From positions 1 through 64,000 of the forward strand of contig JBBHKE010002414.1 in NCBI GenBank assembly GCA_037447655.1: DNA of 64,000 nt. Reading direction: 5' to 3'. Numbering within the stretch: the first letter of the stretch is position 1; each line of letters starts with the position of its first letter. Both the position numbers and the translations under genes were made by a program. The DNA is from Zygnema cylindricum (taxonomy: Eukaryota; Streptophyta; Zygnematophyceae; Zygnematales; Zygnemataceae). The notes below the pieces were generated by a model, which saw only the letters and a list, made by a program, of their open reading frames with translations, ran no database searches and was not told the DNA's origin. Below, one piece after another: positions 57,105-64,000 of this stretch.

Positions 57105-57775
57105 CATGTTCCATCACGTAGTCTTTGTAAACCACGTGTTCTAAATTGACTAGCGCCACGCAAGCTACGATCCGATAGTGAATATCTTTCATATTTTTAA
57201 CACCGACAAACTTAACTTCAAATCTTCTTTTGCGTACCATGTAACTGCATACGAAATCATCATACGACAAAACTTTTATACTTTTTGCATACGCCAATTT
57301 GTACGCCAACTCATTTTTAAGGGTTCATGTTTTCCAACATAACGAAAGTCCTTTGAGAGAAATAGTGTGAGGAACAAAAGTTGTCGAAAATAGCGTGACG
57401 AAGGAAGGTTACGAAATTTCGTTTTTATTTTCAGTTGTATTTCGGAAAGCGCGTGTCATCTGCAAATCTTAATATTTTTTGTTGGTTTTACATCATAACA
57501 CGTAGCTTAATCGTCCAACGTGTCACGATTTATTTTTTTGAATCTGCCAACCCACCTCTTCGAGGTGGGTTGACAGTTACGTAGAAAAATGAAGCGAACT
57601 CCTCGCAGATGAACATCCGACGACCAGTATTACCTCCAAGACCTTCCGAGAGTATCGGCAAGATTCTATATAATGTTGTTTTTCGTATAAAAACAAAATA
57701 GGCGGTACAATTTGGTACGGAGAGTCGCGGTTTTCTGTAAACTACGCCACTTTTCGCCTGATGTAACGTCACCCT
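57105..57775. mobile_element. TIR element family E, copy 3
   Basis: It matches 59117-59853 along its length (AACCACGTGTTCTAAATTGAC, GCGCCACGCAAGCTACGATC, CGTGTCACGATTTATTTTTT). A central hairpin AACCCACCTC-TTC-GAGGTGGGTT lies at 57549-57571. The right end reads GATGTAACGTCACCCTAAG. Confidence 0.75.
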
Positions 57776-58078
57776 AAGTCTTTATTGCAAACATTTGCGT
57801 GGTCCACACTTGAAAAATGGGAAAACGGTATGGTATGAAAGCGGTACTTTTTTTGTTAGCCATGAACTGGCACGTGACGCTAGCCTAAGTCAACTAGCGA
57901 GTCGTGATACGAGCCACTTCTCCGTACGGAAAGTAAACGCTTTGCGGACATGATATGTTCGAAGCCTTCCGAATCAAACTGTACTGCCACGCAAGCGTTT
58001 GTACAGACCGAAAATAACCGCGGAGGAACTTAGAACATGCCCAAAAAAAAAACCTCTGGCGCATGAAAAAGGAAATTA

Positions 58079-58930
58079 GGGTACTTTCACATGTAACCGA
58101 AACTTAGTCTTGTTACTTTGATTTTTAACGAAGATTCTCCGTACAACTTTAGAGCATTCGGATGTTAACGCAAATAAATTGTTACTTAAAAAGATACTTA
58201 CTTAGACGTGTACGAAACAATGTGACATATGAAGTGGAACACAAAATGAGGCGAAACTTCCGCTCGGCTTCAATTTGAGGCGTCTCTCCGCACGCTGAAC
58301 AATTTTTGTGACTTCGTAATGTCCGTACGCCACATTGTCGACGTGTTGAAACCCTAAAATACCTTTCGTTGCCGCACAGAAATGCGGTTTCGTTTTTCGT
58401 CTTCCCACTTGTCGACACGTGCCCAATGTTTTTACTACGCCGTTTGTGTGAAGACACACTTGTCCACACGTGCCCAATGTTTTTACTACTCCGTTTGTGT
58501 GAAGACACTTGTGTTTGAGGCCCTTGTAGGGAAATCAACGCACGGAAAATAGTACGCACATGTTGAATGTCCAATATGTTTTTATTTTGGTACTGCGCGC
58601 ACAAAAATAGTTAAAATCTTCCGACACGTGCGACAACATCTGCCTATTCGCTCACCTTATTGGACTATATTTAAAATCACCTCGCGAGGTGATTTGATGT
58701 AAAGTTTGAACATGTGCTTGAAGGACGCGAAAGTGGGTCGAAATGCGCTAGACAACAAATTGCATCGCGTTAGACAACAAACTACTGTACGGATCAAGTT
58801 TCAAGGTAACGCAACTTGTACGGTGGTAATTTCATTTTTTTGGTACGGCTGCGGATTTTTTCGTTTTTTTCTAAGTTATGAAGGAAAACGACCGAAAATA
58901 ACTGCAACTTTAGCACATGCGAAAGTACCC
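58079..58930. mobile_element. Harbinger-like TIR element (family F, copy 5)
   Basis: Termini GGGTACTTTCACATGTAACC and CACATGCGAAAGTACCC. The flanks TTA and TAA fit a TWA target but are not identical. The perfect palindrome TCACCTCGCGAGGTGA is at 58677-58692. Closest to copy 1. Confidence 0.8.
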
Positions 58931-59116
58931 TAAGTTTCAATTCAGTTTTTAGCATAAAATAAGTATTAAGAAAGTTATTGTAAAATTAGTATTAGAACAG
59001 TTATAAGTGTGTATAATTAGTATTGGTACAGTTTTTAGTCTGTGTTATTGGTATTAGTACAATTTGTCTGTATTATTTAAGTTACTATTGTTATTAGTAA
59101 TGTATAATGAGTATTA

Positions 59117-59853
59117 GGGTGAAGTTCCATCATACGTTTCTGTAATCGTACGACCAACTCTACAGACCGGGTCGATTGAGTCGAAGTTCCATCACGAAGA
59201 GTATGTAAACCACGTGTTCTAAATTGACTGGCGCCACGCAAGCTATGATCCCATAGTGAATATCTTTCAGATTTTTAGCACCGACAAGCTTAACTCAGAT
59301 CTTCACTTGCGTACCATGTACCTGCGTACGAAGTAATCATGCGACAAAAAAATTATACTTTTTGCAGACACCAATCTGTACGCCAACTCATTTTTTAGGG
59401 TTTCAATTTTCCAACATAACGAAATTCCTTTGAGAGAAATAGTGTGACGAACAGAAGTTACCGAAAATAGCGTGACGAAAGAATGTTACGAAATTTCGTT
59501 TTTATTATCAGTTGTATTTTGGAAAGCGCGTGTCATGTGCAAATCTTTAGATTTTTCTTTGGTTTTACATCATGACACGTAGCTTAATCGTCCAACGTGT
59601 CACGATTTTTTTTTTCTGTATCTGCCAACCCACCTCCACGAGGTGGGTTGACAGTTACAGAAAAAAATGAAGCGAACTCCTCGCAGATGAACATCCAACG
59701 GCCAGTATTACCTCCAAGACCTTCGGAGAGTATCGGCAAGATTCTATGTAATGTTGTTTTTCGTATGAAAACGAAATAGGCGGTACGATTTGGTACGGAG
59801 AGTTGCGGATTTATGTAAACTACGCCACTTTTCGCCTAATGGAACTTCACCTT
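59117..59853. mobile_element. TIR element family E, copy 4, inside the satellite
   Basis: Termini AGGGTGAAGTTCCATCA and TAATGGAACTTCACCTT are inverted. Satellite sequence is found directly on both sides. Central hairpin AACCCACCTC-CAC-GAGGTGGGTT at 59627-59649. No transposase. Confidence 0.85.
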
Positions 59854-61121
59854 TAGTATTGTTATTAGTTTGTATAATTGGTATTAATACAGTTATTACT
59901 CTAAATAATTAGTGGTTGTATAATTAGTATTATAACAGTTATTAGTTTGTATAATTAGTCTTAACAAATTTTAGTTTGTATAATTAGCATGAACACAATT
60001 ATTAGTCTATATAATTAGTATTAGTGCACTTCTACTACTGTATAATTAGTATTAGGACAATTTTCAATTATGTATAATTAGTATCAGGACCATCATTATA
60101 TAATCATTACATCTACAGTTATTCGTCCGTGTAATTAGTATTAACTCAATTTTTAGTCTCTATAATTAGTATAAATAGTATAAGTATAGTTATTAGTATG
60201 TAGAATCGATTTTAGTACAATAATTAGGTTGTGTAATCAGTATTAGCACAGTTATTTGTATGTATAACTAGTACTGGTACGCTTATTGGTAAATATAATT
60301 AGTATTAGTACAATTTATAATTTATATAATTAGTGGTAGTACAGTTATTTGAATAAATTATTCGAATAAATAATTAGTGTTAGTATAGTTATTAGTCTGT
60401 ATGATTAGTTATTGGTTTATATAATTAGTTATTAGTGTATATAATTAGTGTTAGTACAATTATTAGTAATGTATAATTAGTAGTAGTCCAAGTTTGAGTA
60501 ATGTATAATTAGTATTAATACATCTATATGTTTGTATAATTAGTGATAACACAATTATTAGTCTGTATTCTAGTAATAGTACAACTATTAGTCTGTACAA
60601 TTTGTATCACTATAGTTTTTAGTATGTATAATTAGTGGTAACACAATTACTAATAACTCTCCACAATAGTTCTATCACTATAGTTTTTAGTATGTATAAT
60701 TAATGTTAGTACGGTTATAAGTCCATATAATTATTGTTAGTGCAGTTACTAACACTGTATAATTAGTATTAGGACAGTTTTTAGTAATGTACAATTAGTA
60801 TGTGGACAATTACTATATAATCAAAATTTATACAGATATTTGTCTGTATAATTAATATTAACTCAATTTTTTGTGTGTAAAATTAGTATTAGTACAATTA
60901 TGAATTTGTATAATAAGTATTAGTACAATTCTTAGTATGTATAATTAGTGTTTTATAGTTAGTAGTTTGTATAATCAGTATTGGTTCAGTTATTAGTCTG
61001 TATAATCAGTATTAAAACAATTAAAAGTCCGTATAATTAGTATTGATACAGTTATTAGTCTCTATAATTAGTGTTAGTACAATTATTAATAGTGTTTAAT
61101 CAGTATTTACACGGTTATTAG

Positions 61122-62008
61122 TAGTGTTGTGTATCGGTAAGGATTTGCCGAAAACCGATATGGGCCTTTTTCCGGGGACCCGATTATCGATATATTGGTA
61201 CAATATATCGCTATCGGTCTTATCGCCGATAAGTAGCCAATAATATCGGCTATTTATCGGCGATAATGCCGATAACGATAACTATCGGCGATAACTGTAT
61301 GAGCCGTACAGATAACTGTACGGCATGTACACTCAACTGTACGTCTTATTCCCCCGACGCGCCCTACTCACAACCCCTGAGGTACCTACCAATCAGATCA
61401 TTTGTACAAGCCGAAAGTACAGTAGCCGACATAAGATGTGTACGGCTTTAGTACGGCTCCAGTTAAAACGATGTACCTTTCACATCCGACGTTGTGGCTT
61501 TGTCCCTTTATTTTTTGGGATCCACTGGAAACTTGCCACGTGTCAATCTGTCGGCTTTTTTGGCAAAAGCCGCCAAAAAAGCCATTCCGAGATGCTGGCG
61601 CTCACGCTGACCGTCCGCTCGTATTTTCTCATTGAATGTCGTCCGTTCGATTCCGGCGGCGCGCATAATGTTATTTTGCACCCGTTGTACTTTGTGTCCC
61701 GCCGTCTTTTTACCGCTCCATGATAATCAGTTTATCAGTACAATTCCGTACGTTCCTGTAAAATTTATGTTCAGTTAACCGCCCCAAAAGTACTACAAAG
61801 TGCAACGTATTTTTTCGTCAAATCCCGTACATTTCCCGTAAAAAATCGTACATTTCTCGTAAATTTACCGTTCAGTTTACCGGACAGAAAGCACTCCGGA
61901 CAGAAAGTACAGAAAGTACAAATATATCGGGATCGCTGACCGTTCGATAACCGATAACTATCGGTATCGGTGTTATCACGATAATTTTTTTACCGATACA
62001 CAACACTA
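61122..62008. mobile_element. hAT MITE, 887 bp, inside the satellite, with perfect 8-bp duplication
   Basis: Termini TAGTGTTGTGTATCGGTAA and TTACCGATACACAACACTA, with the exact octamer GTTATTAG at 61114-61121 and 62009-62016. Both ends carry TATCGGCGATAA-type palindromes. The middle (61300-61900) contains only short ORFs. Confidence 0.93.
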
Positions 62009-62060
62009 GTTATTAGTCTATATAATTAGTATTAGAACAATTATTAGTTTGTATTAGTTT

Positions 62061-63356
62061 TTTTTTCCATCAGTGTTTTTTTTTTTTTTGACATTACATG
62101 TTCTCTTATCTGATTTGCCCTCTAGTTTGTTCATAAGTTTGTGAGGGAATGAATTCTTGTACGGTTCACGTCCGTGCGCTTTGTTTTCGTAACTCTTTAA
62201 AAACGAAAAAGTGTATTCCGAACATGATGTCAAATGGCGGACAATTTGTTATGCGTAGCTGTCGAGTTTTGACGCATAAAACTACATCGTTTGTCCGCCG
62301 CTACGCTCTAAAACGGTCGAAACCTACCGTCCCAACCGTCACCGCAGCGTTTTTTGTCATTTTATGAAATTTGGCGTACGGATCCCAAAATTTATGACAT
62401 CGTTTTACCCTTTTTATAAGTACGAACCACACAATTGCGATAGTAAAACTATCTGTGCACAAGAGGCGTAAAACTGAAATAAAACATTTGGAGACTACAA
62501 TAGTCACGAGAAAGTAACCTACGCTTAAAAAACAAAAGATTACTAACAACAGCAAAGAACCAAAATAAAAAATATCACAGTTAGGGTACAGCCCCATGTG
62601 GCTAAGTACAGGTTTTTTTTTTTTCTTCGTTTTCCTTTAAAACTTAGCGTAGTACTGCTAAAGTTGCAAACGTACGAAGAAATCGCAAAATTTGCGTCAT
62701 CCTCAAACTTAGAATGTACTAAAATTTGTCGTCTTGTGTTTTTTCGACCCACTGTCACGTCATCTTGCCACTTTTTCTTAAAACACATCGACGATGTGTT
62801 TTAAAAGAAGTGAAACCGCTTCTTCAAATAGGAAATTATATTCTCAGGTGTGAAATTTTTTCATAAGTTTTTAACGACGAAAAAAAGTACATGGTTGTTC
62901 CTTTGTGTCCGCTTGCGTTTTGTACGTTTTTTTTTGTTGTAGGGGTCTCGAGGCTGTAGTGCCATTTGACGGAAAGGTGAAAAACCACGAAGGCGCCATG
63001 AATTTTATTTCCATTCATGCCGGCCGGATAGGAGAGGCAAACGCAAAGGAATGTTGTACAGCCATGGTTACAAGGCTGTACATCTACGATGTCACGCAAA
63101 GATACGCGACATACCAAATCGATTCAAAAATTACGATGCGTCTTGCGACGCTTGAAATGTTTTGAAAAATATGGTTAGGCAAGACAGGTTGTAGACGTTG
63201 ACAGCCGTCACGGGCATTATCAACGTATACAATCGTCACACCCTTAAGCAACAATTTCGTTGTTACACATAGGGACACTTCAAAAATGTGCACGGAAAAT
63301 ATGCGCTAAAGTACAAAGTAATTTCGCTAAGTTACAATTACATGGGCTCCTTGGAG
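62061..63356. other. No gene recognised
   Basis: Several T- or A-rich runs and short ORFs on both strands. No domain or RNA gene recognised. Confidence 0.4.
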
Positions 63357-63486
63357 TTAGATGCAAATAGCAAAGGCTACCAACAGGTACAATACTTCAC
63401 CGATAGCAATTAGACGAGTTCCCCCGAATGGCTTAGAAATAACCATAAGTCGAGCGACAGAAAGACGCGGGGCTACACTATGAGAA
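63357..63486 (-). pseudogene. Reverse-transcriptase fragment (LINE-like)
   Basis: The minus-strand frame reads APRLSVARLMVISKPFGGTR then LIAIGEVLYLLVAFAI. This matches the RT palm pattern (A-R-L-x-x-L-x-K-x-x-G-G-x-R-x-I-A-[IV]-G-E-x-x-x-R-L-x-A) of plant LINE-like and related reverse transcriptases. The usual Arg before Leu is replaced, and the frame stops soon after. Upstream minus sequence to about 63720 may belong to the same protein but is interrupted by a T-rich run. It is a remnant. Confidence 0.6.
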
Positions 63487-63489
63487 ATG

Positions 63490-64000
63490 TGTCGGCAAGC
63501 CACCATCTCGGAAGTTACCTTAAACAGAAAAAAAAAAAAAAAAACAGGAAGGGGTCTCATCTTGAGGAAGGATATTGCAAAGTTATTCATAAACCATCCT
63601 AGGGTGACAGCCTGCCGAAAGGCGAGGGAACATGGTGCTGGCCTTGGTACAGGCTTCACTATGCAAATCAAATGATTCAAGAGGATCATGCCCTTCAACA
63701 ACGGAGAGGATATCGTCATATCGTGCTAGTGATGCAACAAACGTAAAGCATCAACCGTTGCCTATGAGGATGGAGAGGACACCAACGGCCGAAGAGCGTG
63801 TGCAACTCGAGAAAATTCACCTAAACGACTATGGAGGACAACTCGTTTCAGTCTAGCCATGGAACTTGGTAATGGGGCACGACATGGAATAGGTGAAACA
63901 TGAAGACCAATTACTTGATCTTTGTGTGCTCTTGTTGGGGGGCTTTTTTTTTGTGTCGTCTCCAAAACGAAAGGGGTCGAGCATAAAGGGGTAGAAGATG
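63490..64000. other. Flank of the RT fragment, unresolved
   Basis: Short ORFs on both strands; probably more of the same retroelement, running past the window end. No conserved motif could be named. Confidence 0.3.

Larger units (their letters stand above)
58965..62060 (+). repeat. AT-rich ~31-bp satellite (TATAATTAGTATTAGTACAG family)
   Basis: Tandem, diverged units of the type TGTATAATTAGTATTAGTAC followed by AGTTATTAGTC. It is interrupted at 59117-59853 by a family-E element and at 61122-62008 by a hAT MITE. About 1.5 kb of satellite remains once these are removed. No coding capacity. Confidence 0.9.

Noticed and set aside
59855-61121. Regularly spaced repeats that could suggest a CRISPR array
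   Set aside because: Units are contiguous, diverged and AT-rich without unique spacers, in a eukaryotic genome; it is a satellite.
62301-62597. 98-codon minus ORF with hydrophobic stretch
   Set aside because: No recognisable family, weak codon structure, surrounded by decayed repeats.

Overview
This is nuclear DNA from a photosynthetic eukaryote, most likely a streptophyte (charophyte alga or early-diverging land plant). The basis is a plant-type LHCA3 antenna gene, a plant-type dual-part glyoxalase II with an N-terminal presequence, a plastid-type small cupin and a plant-like SEC61-beta, all with GT-AG introns. The species cannot be read from the sequence. Gene density is low, about five confident genes in 64 kb. 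The rest is a dense, nested collection of terminal-inverted-repeat (TIR) elements, Helitron and retroelement debris, simple-sequence tracts and an AT-rich satellite.

Layout. 1-4.4 kb: Harbinger-like and small TIR elements. 4.4-4.7 kb: a possible small gene. 5.8-8.4 kb: two tandem, decayed Helitron-derived copies. 8.5-9.5 kb: a long-TIR element carrying an inserted MITE. 10.8-12.7 kb (minus): LHCA3 in four exons. 15.05-17.18 kb (minus): a plastid-targeted cupin in two exons. 17.46-22.70 kb (plus): glyoxalase II in eight exons, head-to-head with the cupin across a 284-bp shared promoter. 23.6-27.2 kb: MITEs and two hAT-like elements. 28.1-28.5 kb (plus): SEC61B, single exon, between a pyrimidine-rich leader and a purine-rich trailer. 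30.8-31.2 kb: degenerate telomere-like DNA. 33.4-34.5 kb: possible reverse-transcriptase debris. 36.6-40.9 kb (minus): a multi-exon secreted S41-family peptidase of the fungal/CPAF-like type with an apparent frameshift. 41-53 kb: a nested transposon zone. 53.6-54.9 kb (plus): a two-exon gene encoding an Arg/Glu/Asp-rich protein whose C terminus looks like the end of a Copia RNase H. 55.6-58.9 kb: more TIR elements. 59-62 kb: an AT-rich ~31-bp satellite interrupted by two transposons. 63.4 kb: a reverse-transcriptase fragment.

The genes do not form one pathway. LHCA3 (photosystem I antenna) and the cupin are plastid proteins, glyoxalase II detoxifies S-lactoylglutathione, and SEC61-beta belongs to the ER translocon. 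The parts most worth a second look are the S41 peptidase (possible horizontal transfer, decoy splice acceptors, possible decay), the chimeric Arg/Glu-rich gene with a Copia tail, the minisatellite that begins exactly at a splice donor of glyoxalase II, and the internal empty-site/filled-site transposon pairs, including two MITEs in the same TA of a repeated element.
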